Assembly (NCBI RefSeq): GCF_964355755.1
Contig: NC_092679.1
Coordinates: forward strand, 16,544,932-16,608,931
Direction of reading: 5' to 3'
Source: Antedon mediterranea
Lineage: Eukaryota; Echinodermata; Crinoidea; Comatulida; Antedonidae
DNA: 64,000 nucleotides
The translations under genes were made by a program, and so were the position numbers. Positions 29,301-41,600 of this stretch are shown here, piece after piece. Within the stretch, counting starts at the first letter, position 1; each line of letters starts with the position of its first letter. Under the pieces are notes generated by a model that saw nothing but the letters and a program-made list of their open reading frames with translations, was not told where the DNA came from and searched no databases.

Positions 29301-30852
29301 TAACAAACCTGATGAAAAAATGAAGTTTTTTGGTTTTCTTTATTTTATTACTAAAAATAGGCCTATATTCATTTCATAATATTCATAGCTTAACATATAC
29401 AATACATCTCCTTAAATGTTAAGTTCTTAACACATTCACTTAGCGTATTAATTCTTTAACGTATTCATTTTCTTAAACATATTCATTTCTTAACAAATTC
29501 ACTTAGCGTATTCATTTCTGAATAACGTATTCATTTTCTTAAACATATTCATTTCTTAACATAATCATTTTGGCATCCTTTCTTAACACAATTCATATTT
29601 TGGCATAGGCCTATTCATTTATTAACAATCATATTTTAGCATTCATTCATTTAATAAATTTAAGTTGCCATTTTAAAAATTCATCTAATCATATTTTTAG
29701 TTACCGGTACTTTATATCTATTTAAAATACTGGTAGCTCTTGTATTCAGTGAATTAATTGAAAAAATTTAAGGGAGTTGTTTCCCACAATGACGCAGGGG
29801 TGGGGGTGCGGTGGGGGTATACACAAGCCCTAAAGGTTCAAGGGTAAGCATTGGTGGAGTTTGGGAGCTAGAAAAATGTTTGTTTTTGCATTAGATTAGG
29901 AACACATTACTTAAACGAGAAAAGATAAATTAGTACGATAAGATTAGGGCGGAACGTTGTAAAAGATATACGACTGCTGTGCAATTTATTTCATAATATG
30001 GCCTATGTTGGCTATCCAAAGTAGTATTCATCGAGATAATTACAAAATTTTGGTTCCCACTAGCGACGCAACGTAACGCAACCTACGCAACGTAAGAAAA
30101 TGCCCTTCCGATAATTGCGTTGCCCCGCCAGTGTGAAGTCAAACCTTCGATGTTGTTTGCAGCACTATTGCGTCGTCGGTTCCCGGTCCCACTTGTGATT
30201 ACGTAACAATACAGCACGTCGATACGTCGCTGCGTTACGCTGCGTTGCGTTCTAGTGGGAACCACGCTTACCGTCGATGATGTGATATGATGTTACGTGT
30301 GATACAGACCGCTCTTGGCTTGTTTAAATTTAATAATACTTTTTTTTTTTTACAAATACAAATCATGGCTTGAACAAAGTAACCAAATTAGTCATTAGGT
30401 TAAAGTAGGCACTTCACTTTCCTCATATTTATGAACACTAATTACATAATGATTATTTCCGATAACAGTCACACAGAGACCAGGTCACATAGTAGGCCTA
30501 TGCCTAATCGAGAACGTTTAGTTGAACATGGTTGTATGAAATAGGCCACACAATCAATCAAAATAGTAGCCCTATAAAAAATGATACAAAATGCATAATG
30601 CGTATTTCTCAGAGCTCAAGGCACAATTATTATCTCCTTTGATGTGTTTTACTGAACGATATATTTCCATGTGGACGTCAGGTTGAGCTAGCTTCGTACC
30701 TCAACATGTGAACGTGCATAGAATAGAAATGGTTCGAATCATAATGCTTCCAACAAGACCATGCAAATAAGAATAGGCCTTAAAGCTCAGTATTACGACA
30801 ACCCAATTAATCTTCCACACCCCCACGTCCTACCTTTTACTTGTGTAGCCAT
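26346..30852 (-). CDS. BHMT-like: Betaine-homocysteine S-methyltransferase-like protein; 7 coding exons
   Basis: Predicted to move a methyl group to homocysteine, making methionine. Minus-strand coding exons: 30852-30834, 29308-29118, 28735-28541, 28033-27922, 27470-27277, 26822-26741, 26623-26346; all phases agree, 356 aa. It starts [20 protein letters not shown]. The homocysteine S-methyltransferase barrel is recognisable: [53 protein letters not shown], then GADVIGLNC (Cys218) and GYVGVCCG (Cys301, Cys302), which are the three zinc ligands. Vertebrate BHMT is about 406 aa; this protein stops ~50 residues earlier, after KQLITIE, so the C-terminal oligomerisation arm is missing. Substrate (betaine versus another methyl donor) cannot be settled from sequence. 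A non-coding first exon probably ends at 32008 (donor GTAAGT) and joins the acceptor at 30867. Confidence 0.9.
27552..27854. mobile_element. TTAA-flanked MITE (family 1), nested or rearranged copy
   Basis: Left end TTAAAGCTCTGTCTACACA, right end TAGTGTAGACAGCGCTTAA, with TTAA at both edges. A second internal left end (AAAGCTCTGTTACACTATC, from 27614) and an internal GATAGTGTAGAG near 27725 show one copy inside or joined to another. Lies in BHMT-like intron 4. Confidence 0.8.
28228..28403. mobile_element. Possible MITE, 176 bp
   Basis: Imperfect 16-bp terminal inverted repeats TAAAAGCCAACTCTGA and TCTGAGTTGGCCTTTA enclose a CGAC-rich interior that stands out from the AT-rich intron. No clear target duplication. 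Confidence 0.45.
28404..28505 (-). mobile_element. SINE fragment with a tRNA-type B box
   Basis: The reverse strand has GGTGGTTCCTTCCAATC, a B box GGGTTCAATCC and CTCTTTCTACTCCACTTTC. Similar phrases occur at 38585-38815 (reverse) and 31590-31760 (forward), marking another tRNA-derived SINE family. Confidence 0.5.
30051..30264. mobile_element. MITE, 214 bp, GGTTCCCACTAG inverted ends
   Basis: Starts TGGTTCCCACTAGCGACGCA and ends TGCGTTCTAGTGGGAACCA; the inner ACGCAACGTAACGCA and TGCGTTACGCTGCGT extend the inverted repeat to ~30 bp. Lies in BHMT-like intron 1. Confidence 0.75.
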
Positions 30853-31589
30853 CCTCACCCAGGTGCCTGCAGAATAATACAGTATGGTTGACCTTTTCAC
30901 GAAAGACTGGTTTATCATAAAAAGAATGAGATTATATCATGGATGAATAAACACACATAAACGATTGAACTCAACCCTGGTTAAACATTTATGGACAGTG
31001 GAAGCAAATATGACTTACGAATGGAAGGGGCATGGGGGGACGGGAATACCCTGAATTTATGTTCTATGTGCTATGATTTAATACAGGTAATAGGACTACT
31101 TAGTCTTCTAAAATCTTGGATTGTCCAATGTATAAAATTAGTCGAGACGACAGCATTTTATGCCAGGGCCAATTCTAACTCAGCTGATCACACGCTCAAA
31201 GAAGATGCCGCATTTCATTGCTATTTATAGAGTTGCGATTTATTTTTTGTCGGACTTTTTTTTAATCCACTCCCCTACTACTGTAGTACTTGAAGAGTTG
31301 GGAGAATATTGACACGTAGGTGAATTTGTGTTAGTTACAAAATGATTGCACGAAATCATTCGAACTAATGTAATGTTAGTTTAATTTTCTAGCCAAAGGA
31401 AGAACACCCCACCCACACCAAACCATCTCACATTTTCTATGAGAGTATAAGAAAACAAAGACCAGGTTCAGGTTTGATTTCTCGAAAACAGAGAACCACT
31501 AAAACTACTCAAATATTATTACGTAATATAGGGTGTCAGTCTCTGTTCTCGTTTATTTCCTCGAACAAACATGCATATAACACAATATT

Positions 31590-31760
31590 TTAGAATTTAG
31601 TGGAGTTGTTGCTTGGTGGTTATGATGGCTACCACTCCTGGGTTGAAGTCCCGTCACATGTCAGGATTTCTTCTAAGGACAAAATTACAACTCCACTCCC
31701 AAAGACTTGTAATAAGACATTGTTTATGTAGAGCATCTTGTGTATATGTTTGTCTTGTGA
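31590..31760 (+). mobile_element. tRNA-derived SINE copy
   Basis: Contains GGTGGTTATGATGGCTACCA followed by a B-box-like GGGTTGAAGTCCC and TACAACTCCACTCCCAAAG, parallel in layout to the reverse copies at 28404-28505 and 38585-38815. Confidence 0.5.
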
Positions 31761-32069
31761 ACCTCTGATGATCCCTAATGATCAGCAATTGCTGGATGGA
31801 TCACCCTCATTAAATATGGTAAAAAAACCACCAAAAAAAAACACAATGTGTAGAATTATTTGACTTCCGTGATCTACAATTTACCAAGCATTTTGACACA
31901 ATATGGGGTATTTATTTGATTACATATGTCCCCCTTAAACACCCCCTCCCAAACAATAAACAATACGGAGTTCTAGCATCATGCTAGCTGCATGGAAAGT
32001 AACTTACCATGACCACCTGCAGAGGAGAAGAATGTGATTGGCAACATTGCCCTAAGTTTAGAATGAATA

Positions 32070-33249
32070 TGGTATTCACTTATATTGCTGATTCAATATA
32101 TAATATTATAAAATGAATTTTTCTATTATGTTATCTACAAAACTTTAAAAACTAAAAACAAAATACTCTGAAGCGTAGATGTTGTACTGCATTTATTCAA
32201 TTAATCTTGAGTTGTACGTGTTACATATTTTAGCACTTCCTTGGATTTCTTACATTTCTATAATTTACATAAATGATTAATAAAATAATATATTTCATGA
32301 AATTTGGTCTGAAAACCCAATAACTAACCACCTGCGGGGACCGAGGTTCCTACTTGTGTGAAGTTTAATTACAGGTTTGATAATGTACAGTAATACTAGT
32401 ACTGTACATTATTTATACCATACACAAATATTTATGGAATAATTAAAAATTCTGTTTCTTTACCAGCTTTTAAATGTAAATTAAAAAATAAATATTTATC
32501 ACTGCTGTACCAACAATAATTTTATATAGCATTAATTAAGGTAGCCTTTTATATGTTTTTTTTTAATCTCTCGGGGTCATGGTGAGACAAGTTTTTTACT
32601 TCTGAATCATGACCCCAATGATGGCATTCCTTTCTATTGTTTACCTTTTCTTGTTTTTGTATTGTATTACTGTTTCTTATTGTTTATTATTCTTGTATTA
32701 TTTGTCTTACCATTATTAAATAAATGTTATTATTGAAATATTATTGAAGTACAGTACAAACAACAGGATGTAACAACCTTAAATAACAAAGCACCCAATA
32801 GAATATTTAAAATATTAATTAACAACTTGAGTTAACATAATAAAAAAAAAAAACAGGAAAGTAAAAGGCCTATACATTCTATTTTAAAAAATCCCCAAAT
32901 TAGCATTTTTGTTTGTTTTTAATTCCTTAAATTGGCAAGTTTTAAACATTATATAAGTTTGTTAATATATGTTATATTATATTTTATAGATATATTTAAA
33001 TCAAATTTAAATTGGCAAATTAAAAAAAGAAAAAAAAAACAAAATTAGCATTTATTTTTGTTTTTAATTTTTTGAATTAGCAAATTTTAAAACAAATTAT
33101 ACAAGTTTTTAAATATATGTTATATTATCATATTATTATAAATTATATTTAATTTCATAAATTGGCAAGTTTTAAATCAAATTTAACATAATAAAATCTC
33201 TTATAAATTGACATATTAAATTTCTTATATTTGCATTCTCAAAATATAT
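32070..33249. other. Intergenic between BHMT-like and PGAP4, AT-rich
   Basis: Mostly A/T runs and diverged repeat tails (AATAAATG-type ends near 32720). Repeated AATTGGCAA-type phrases occur from 32930 to 33190. No gene seen. Confidence 0.45.
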
Positions 33250-33342
33250 AACAGTGGTACAGTATTATGTAACATTTGATAACAGTGGTACAGTATTATG
33301 TAACATTTGATAACAGTGGTACAGTATTATGTAACATTTGAT
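33250..33342. repeat. 31-bp tandem repeat, three copies
   Basis: AACAGTGGTACAGTATTATG then TAACATTTGAT is repeated exactly three times, just past the PGAP4 stop codon, so it is likely in the 3' UTR. Confidence 0.95.
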
Positions 33343-33400
33343 TTTTTGTGTTTATATCTACGCCCCCTCTAAAAAACTGAAATCACACATATATTATTCA

Positions 33401-34654
33401 TTATGTCATAAAAGAATGTGGATCTTTTGGGGTTTTATGAAGCGATGAGAAAACACCAATATGATCAAAAAGATTCGGCACCACTAAATACTGCTTAAGA
33501 GATACGGTTTTAAAGAACCTACTTATGGCAACATCCAATGGAAAAGTTGTATAGCACTGTATACCATTCAAGTGGTATTCCAAATTCTGTAAAAACTCTG
33601 TTTTATAAAGCACCGCTGGTATGCAGCATTCTGGAGCACCGGTAACTGTGTAGAAATCCGGGAAGACTAACCTAAGCCACAACAAATATGGCCGTCCGAT
33701 AACAAACATTAAAAGTCCGAAATAAAACGAGCACAACGAATACAACAGAATGCGCTGAGGGGTAGTCATAAACTTGACAAATATGTTAAAAATAGCGTAA
33801 AGAACACCGCCACCAAGCAAACCAGTGGCAATAAGCTCTAAAATTAGGTTATTGTCCGTCCCGTAACCTTCCCATTTTTCAGGAAAATAAAATTTCAAGG
33901 ATGCTAAATTATCTAAGTTTTTTTCAAGTCTATCATGAATAAATTTATTCTCTATTCTAGTATTTACTATCCGATCCAAGTGTTTTATAAACTGCGGATA
34001 CGGTAAGGCATCATCCTGAACGAGGATAGAATACGTTGCGTTAAATTTGCGCATTTGATTTATGCAAAAGACGTAATCCTGTTTTTCCTGTTCCCGTGCA
34101 TGAACTGTACGCCGGTTAGTTGATTCTATTGGTTGCTTCTGAACTGACGGAACATATCTTGATAACTTTATAGCTGCTTCATGTTCCTCCGGCTCCGTCT
34201 GCGCATTACAGATAAAAAATAAAATATCTTTTCTATTGTGCTCTACGAGTAGTTGATCAAATTTGGCAACAACACGAGGTAGGTACTGTGGTGAATATGC
34301 CTCAGAATTCTTATCCACTGTATGCCTACTAACAGTGATAACTCCAATGGCATATTTTGGTTTCTTTTTAGTAAAAGCTTCCTCATAGAAATTTCTTTCT
34401 TTTAAGTCCTCCATTTCTGAGAAATACTTATAAGCTGCCTCCCCTTCAAGCCTGTCTTTTTTTATCGCCACGTCAAGAGTATGTGTGCTTTTTCCTCGGA
34501 TGTAGTACCTCGAGAATGGTAGATTCCAGCATGTTATCGGTAATATTAGGCCAAATGTTAAAATGTATAGCACAACAATTATTTGGATTATATAACTGAA
34601 TTTTTTAAACCTCATCTTCCACTTCCAGGTCAACCTACCATGGCAACCTACCAT
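33401..34654 (-). CDS. PGAP4: PGAP4 (TMEM246), Golgi GPI-GalNAc transferase; single coding exon
   Basis: Adds the N-acetylgalactosamine side chain to GPI anchors in the Golgi. The 417-aa frame (human about 403) has the family's unusual layout: an N-terminal membrane segment (residues ~19-42), a split GT-A glycosyltransferase domain, and a pair of membrane helices inserted within it (~270-294 and ~301-326). The metal-binding acidic motif is QDDALPYP (213-220). KPKYAIGVITVSR and DKNSEAYSPQYL are further recognisable blocks, as is FYTVTGAPECCIPAVLYKTE after the insertion. The start may be MVGCHGRL (34654) or the later MRFKKFSY (residue 14). An acceptor (TTTATTTTCAG) ends at 34682, so at least one 5' UTR exon lies upstream. 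Divergent from CEBPZ, about 1 kb away. Confidence 0.93.
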   Translation of the reverse strand: MVGCHGRLTWKWKMRFKKFSYIIQIIVVLYILTFGLILPITCWNLPFSRYYIRGKSTHTLDVAIKKDRLEGEAAYKYFSEMEDLKERNFYEEAFTKKKPKYAIGVITVSRHTVDKNSEAYSPQYLPRVVAKFDQLLVEHNRKDILFFICNAQTEPEEHEAAIKLSRYVPSVQKQPIESTNRRTVHAREQEKQDYVFCINQMRKFNATYSILVQDDALPYPQFIKHLDRIVNTRIENKFIHDRLEKNLDNLASLKFYFPEKWEGYGTDNNLILELIATGLLGGGVLYAIFNIFVKFMTTPQRILLYSLCSFYFGLLMFVIGRPYLLWLRLVFPDFYTVTGAPECCIPAVLYKTEFLQNLEYHLNGIQCYTTFPLDVAISRFFKTVSLKQYLVVPNLFDHIGVFSSLHKTPKDPHSFMT

Positions 34655-34669
34655 CAGTTGTTCATCAAA
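34655..34669 (-). promoter_or_regulatory. Minimal upstream ORF overlapping the PGAP4 start
   Basis: The spliced leader reads ATGAACAACTGATGG on the minus strand: a three-codon ORF (M-N-N-stop) whose TGA overlaps the ATG of PGAP4 (TGATG). This arrangement permits termination-reinitiation; a regulatory role is inferred only. Confidence 0.5.
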
Positions 34670-34682
34670 ATCTTATTTTACC

Positions 34683-35692
34683 TGAAAATAAATATACAAT
34701 TGAATGTAATAATAATAATAATCATTTTTAACTTATAATTTCTAAAAATTCAACACAATATAATATGATGTGCTATTTAAGTTACAAGTTTATTATGAAA
34801 ATATTTACATAATACAAAATATTTATCGACCAAAATATGATTTGTTGTTGTTTAATAACTATATAACATGTCAAAATTATTGATTAAAAATAAATAAGCT
34901 CAATTTTTGCAGTTTAAAGTTTATTAGGTCAATTGTTGTATACTACAGTTAAAATAGACAAACCGGTTTTGCTGTTTACCATGGATATGATTTAGTAAAA
35001 CCATGCGCTTTTCACCCACTACTTCCTGAAAGAACTGGACTTCCTGCAGTGTGTCTGCTGTGGGCCACATACACCATGAAATGAGGCCTAACTAATGTAC
35101 TGTATTATTTATTATAGGCCTACACTGGGCCGGGCCCGTTGCTCCTTCTGTCTAGCTAAATACAGATAGGCTATGTTTGTTTTGCACTATTTAACAAATA
35201 ATACCTATATTTATGAACCAACTTTAGGTATTTTCTTGCTAATCTTCGGCTGATAACAACGAGTAAAATCAAAGAAAATCAAAGCTACTTTTTTGGGAGA
35301 GGATGTGCAATATTTATTTGATATGGTTGAGTAGGTAGGCTCCTAGGACTATTCTATTATGAGTGAAGGGAAATTATATTATGTATTACTATATGAATTA
35401 AATATTTGTAGAGATATACCAAGTAAATTTTCTTTAAAAAATAATTATTATATGTTTAAATATATTTTAAAGGTTATACACTCTTTATATATTAAACTGC
35501 TAAACATATACTATGTTTGTAAAATTGTACCTCCCGGCCCTTGTTTTGGATTTTAAATTGCAGTATGGTGATTGTCTATATACACTCAGGTTTCATGTGA
35601 TTTCGCTACTTATTTATACTAAAAGAATCAGATCAATTCCGTTTAAATAGACTTTTACACACATCAATCAAGAAGACCGATACACGTGAAAA
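34683..35692. other. Divergent intergenic region between PGAP4 and CEBPZ
   Basis: AT-rich, with AGGCCTA words near 35100-35120. It must contain the 5' exon(s) of PGAP4 and the CEBPZ promoter. No distinct core promoter motif was identified. Confidence 0.5.
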
Positions 35693-38600
35693 ATGGGACG
35701 TAAAGTTGGTAAAAGAAAACACAAATTTGAAGTAAAAAATGAGGCAAAAATACCCAAAGATGTAGTACAAGGAAATATTGATGAGAAAGAACAAAATGAC
35801 AAGTTTGATGTGAACCTTGTTCAAGAACTTGGCGGAGACGAAGTAAAGTATTGTTTGACTATTTTATGAAGCAAGGCTAGGCCTGCCATAGCTAGCTGCT
35901 GGAGTGACTATCTGAGCCGTGTGATCTGAGACGAGGAATGTGTGTGAAAATGCAAGTTGTGGAGATGCAGGTCATTTCGTCCCAAATTCAATATTTGTGA
36001 ATATCACAAAAACTGCACGACTGATCATATTGATAATGAAAATGATAACAATTGCCCTGTAATTCGTAAAATTTAATATTAATTTAATAATACCCTTACT
36101 TGCTTTAAATTGAATATGTAAATCTTTTTTTTTTTTCAGGAAGACTATAATTTATTAAAAGATGTTGAAGATGACCCGTTGAAGGAAGAGTTAGAGCTCA
36201 AAGATGATGGAACAGAGATTAGTCAACAAGAAGTTGCTGCATTCCTTAATAGTTTGGGTATAAAAAAGTCAAAAGATATCAAAAGGTTTGTCTATATTAA
36301 TATTAGATATATTATTCATGAATTATACCAAAATGCTGGGGTATTGAATTACTCTTTAAACATCTGAATATTATCAGCTAATTAAAATATTTTTCATTTG
36401 TCATCATTGTTCTCGTTTGTGACTTACACCAAAATTATTAATCATGTTTTTATGCATAAATATTGCACAGCATTTTACAGAATATTAAGAAAAAAAACGA
36501 ATTTACAATTTCTAATTATTATTTACATGTTTCCGATGTTTATGCACTTGTCAATTGCATGACCCACTATACGACCCCCGGGAGAGGTGCGTCATTTGTC
36601 CGATGTACGTCATACTTTTGAATACCATGACGCACCCGTGCGTCAAAAAGGTGACTTACCTTTAGGTGACCATGACGCACCCATTTTGACGCACTGTGAC
36701 CATGTTGTTTATGATATGGTGGGTGGTAAAGTGACGGTCATTGACACACCTTGTTCATTGATGCGACGTACCATCTAGGTTTTTTGACGCACCCCTGCGT
36801 CAGTAATTATTTGTAAATGACGCACCCATGACGCACCTCTCCCGGGGGTCGTATAGTGGGTCATACAATTGAAAAGTGCATTATGTACTCAAAGTATCCC
36901 TATATAACTTTTTATCTTGTATTTTTAATCTGTTATAATACTGCACGTTTTTAAATTGTTGCAATATTGTTGTTTTAATCTACCAAGCAAAGTGAATTTT
37001 CATTTTTATGGACAAATAAAATTTCTTGAATCTTGAATAGACATTCATTTGTTTATAGTATATTTATTATTACATAATAAAAATCAAATAAAAAAAATAT
37101 GACACTGCAAAGATAAATATTAAAAAAAAAATTCTAAAAGAATATAAGTTACACTACACAGTTTTAGTTTCATTAATCAATCAATTTTCCTCTTTATTTT
37201 AATTTATTTGAAAAAAAATAATTTTGTTTTGTCATCATTTATACATAATTATTCATTTTTAATTTTAATCGTTTGAGTAAATATTTTTTTTTTCATTTTA
37301 AGTAAAAAAACAAAAGAACAGAAAGTAACGCCAACAACCAAGAAGAATACACACGAGCAAAAAATAAACAAATTCATAATAAAACCAGATTTATTGAAGA
37401 AACTAACGCAGTCGCCTACTTACAAATCTTATCTATTCAAGCCTGGTAGTAAATGGTATGAAAATAGGGTAAGATCAATGCATTTATCACCTTTAACATG
37501 TGTAGAAGTGCATGTATTTTACTGGCGGAAAAAGTAGGCTATTATCACTTTTTCTGGCAAACTAAACCCATTTCCAGATCCATCCTGCCGGGGGCCTGTG
37601 CCTCAAATACTCGTGTCCGAACCCGCATTGTTGGATCCTGTCCACGGCCCTGGTAAGTTAATATACAATATCTGAATGTTTTTTTGTTATATCCAAAACA
37701 ATCGAGAGTCGTTACGATTGGAATATTGGTAGACTTAAGGGTCTGATGTTAACAGGTCAATTTTCCAATGACACTATTAACTGTCTGGTTTTTGGAATAC
37801 ATATTATAGTGATAACGGTTTTAATTATTTTAACAGTTTAATGAGGATCCATTGAAATTTAAGCAGATCAACGATGAAGCACTGAAAGTTTTCCAGACCC
37901 ATGCTGCTAAATTGTATGCTAATGAAGTGGAACTTTACAAGCAAAGTATGTAAATATTTTCCTATAGGTCCATGATTAAAACAAGCTAAATGCAGGTTTC
38001 AAGAGATGGAGATCAAAAGATTAATATCTGGTGTTGCATGTTAACCCCAATGGAATGTTATTTAATAACAATAATATACGTTATACTTACTTACTGTGAC
38101 CTCTATCCACTCATATATACTGTATACTATCTTTTTTTTTTAACATTTGTTTGAAGAGTGGAAAAATAAACGAAACTTGGGCCAAGACATACTTAAACTT
38201 ATATGACTAGATTCCTCCATTTTTTCCTATCTGCCATTATGACAGCCAGTTATTTTGTCTGCATACAAATCAGTCCCTAGTACATCAATTATAATATCCT
38301 TTATAAAGCGCCTAATTGGAAACCTGTAAAGTGTGTACGTATTATTATCCTACAAAGTTGTGTCTTGACCTTTCCAGGTACTCATTTGTACACCAGGGAA
38401 AATGCAAATAAAGTGTCTTGCATAAAGAACCCACTATCTCACAATCAGTAGACACAATTCTCATAGATGGCACCTTTCAATCTTAATTTAGATTGAGTTA
38501 GAGTAGAAGACTATTATTTGTATTAATTTCATACACATTTAAAAGTGAATTACAAGATGGATAAATTATAATCGTGCTTATAAACTCAGTTTTAGGCTTA

Positions 38601-41600
38601 GAGAGTGGAGTTAAAAGAGTTGTGAGGATTGAACTCTGACACTAGGCCAGTATTGAACCCTCACAATAGGCCAGTATTGAACCCTGACACTAGGCCAAGA
38701 TTGATTGATCCCTGACACTAGGCCAGTATTGAACCCTGACACTAGGCCAGGATTGAACCCTGGACCCGGAGACTGGAAGGCTCTATTATGCAGTGGTTCC
38801 ATTATGACTGAGTGAAATGTAAGAAATTATTTTATTTAATTTTTAGGAAAAGATTCTGGTAACAGCTCTAAGATGCAATGGATGAACACTGTGATATCAG
38901 CTGGTGTACTTGCAGACAAGGTTGCTGCTCTTACTCTACAGATACAGGACTGTGCCCTCCATAACCTGTCAAGCCTAGACTCTTTACTGCAAATGGTGAA
39001 TAAGAAAGGCAGAAGAGAGGCTCTAACTGCACTGGAAAATCTCAAGGAGCTTTGGATGTCAGAGCTCCTTATTGAGGACAAAAAACTGAAGTTATTTTCA
39101 CAGGTTTGTATGCCTAATAAACACATTCTTTATTTCCTTTACTGTACACATGGCTTGGTCACATTTATGCAGCGAAGCTTAAGCTTTGTCTACACTATCA
39201 AACCTTATGTGAAGTATATATATGGACATGATGATTGTCATACCATATTTGACCACATCACACCTTTTTTGTCATAGTAACTAGTTTGATAGTCTAGAAA
39301 GAGCATTAGATTTGGTGTTCCAAATGTTTTATTATGTTTTGAAAATTGTTTCTATTTTTTTTTCTTGTATCTATCAATAGTATTAATAATGAAATATTGT
39401 GTTTTGATTTGAGATTCAATTATTAAATAAAGTTGAATTTATAATATATATTTATTAGTTAAAGATGTAATGTCCCCCTGAAAAATAATTCTTAAAAACA
39501 TTTTTGGTGAATATGCCATTTTAATGTAACATAATGTTTATCCACTTTGACAACAAATTGAATCAAAAAAACATTTATTTACCTGAAAAAACTGTAAATT
39601 AAAGCTAAAAATGGTCAAATTGGCTGCCAGCCAATTGGTTTTTGGTTAAATTTAACCATTTATTTTATCATTTTATAAGTGAAAACATAATTTTTTTTTT
39701 TGTGGTTTTTTCTATGGAAGTGAATTACTTTATTAAAACTACAAAATAACATATTCAAAGTCTTATTTAATTAATTATTTATTAATTTCATGTTTTTGGG
39801 GGACAATACATCTTTAAAATTTAGACATAACTTAAGGTAAAATATACCTACTGCATATGTGTCAAACTTTCTTCACATTAGCCCACATAATCCTTTTAAT
39901 TCTGATTATTTTCATTGGCAGCATCCATTTGATCAGCTGACTGCAATATGTGGTAAAAGCAAAGAAAAACGAGACAAAAGGCTGCTGATGTGGTACTTTG
40001 AGGATGCTGTGAAGAAACGCTACTCAGAGTTTGTGAAGACATTAGAGGTTGGTAGATTTGGAATTAAGAAGAAAAAAAATTGGTTAAAATTATGAAATCA
40101 CTATGCACTACAGAACAACCTAAAGCCTTGTCTAGACTATCAAACTAGTTGACAAAATAATGTGATATAACATCATTGCATGTTTTTATTGTCATTATTC
40201 TTTTTATATGTAGGGTATGCATACAAATCTTGAATTGCTGCAGTCCTAGAAAGCCCATCCTATTTTCTTTTAAATGTTTATATTGATTTTAACTCACTGT
40301 AACGTTTTATTCTCTCCCACCCCCCCTCCTTGATTTTTAACTGTATGTTTTGATGTTTTATTTTTTAAACAGAATCGAATACAATGATTTAGTCCATGTA
40401 GATTGACGCTGGTCTCCCCAAATTTCAGTTTCTTTTTACTTATGTAAATATTAAAAAGCACCAAATAAACAATGATATGATAAATAATTTGTTATTGCAA
40501 TTTTTCCAAAGACCCTTTGTCAAGACACTGTACAAGCAGTAAAGACCAAAGCACTTAGCACAATGAAAGAACTGTTGGTTGGTAATCCAGAGCAAGAACA
40601 GGTAGGTTTCATACCAGTTAATTGATTATGCCTGTCCATGACATTTGATTGGTTAATTTCCTTCAGCATTAGTTCTATTGCACATTAAATATAGTTCTAT
40701 TGAATAGTTTAAAAAAGTTTATAATTTAATTTGCAATGCAAGGTTGTTGACACTTCTAATATATGAAGTGAAACTAACTGTATTTTGACCTTTGACATTT
40801 CTTTGAAAGGTGTTACTTGGAAAACTTGTAAATAAGGTCGGAGATCCAGAATCAAAGGTCGCATCCAAAGCGGTCTACCTGTTGCAGCAAGTTGGTAAGT
40901 GAACATCATTTGTTCATGTGTATGGATTTCTAGGCCTACTACGTTTCTCTATGTGCATGTAAATGAGAGTTATTAGGCACAAATAAGTTGGCCTTTTGAC
41001 TGCGTTTATGCTGCAATGGGATAAAGATAAACATCTATTGAGCCTAGATCGCTTTGAGTTAATGGATGAAGAAGGCTTATTTAAATAATAGACAATGAAA
41101 ATAAACCTTGTCTAACCAAAGCAGTCTAACAACAAGACATTGGGCCCGCCTTGTCAAGATAGGAACTCGTAACAGTTCTTTTATTGTATGTCTGGCTGCG
41201 ACAAATACCAACAGTACTGTACTATGTTCCGCAGTGTCTGTTAAGGGGCAAGGAGGAACTGATTGTGGCGGAGCCACAGATAAATCCTTTGATCTCTAAA
41301 GCTCAGGATCCTTAACCATACATTTTGAAATATTTGTTTTGTTCTATATTCAGTTTCAATACATCCAAGCATGAAAGGAATTGTTATTCAAGAAATTGAA
41401 AGAATGCTGTACAGACCTAACATTAGTGCCAAAGCTCAGTAAGTATCACTGTGAAATGTATGGGCTCATTAGATTTTAGGATTTCTGCAACTAAACTGAA
41501 TGTGGTCAGATATTCCCCAGAGGCCATATTCTCCATTCAAAATTAAGCTCATTTGCATAAACTCACAGGGGTCGTTTACATTATGTTATCGAAAGCTACT

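Noticed and set aside
37572-37651. Possible CEBPZ exon with AG...GT borders and an open frame
   Set aside because: The translation has no counterpart in CEBPZ, and exons 3 and 4 join in phase without it at a conserved position (KWYENR to FNEDPL).
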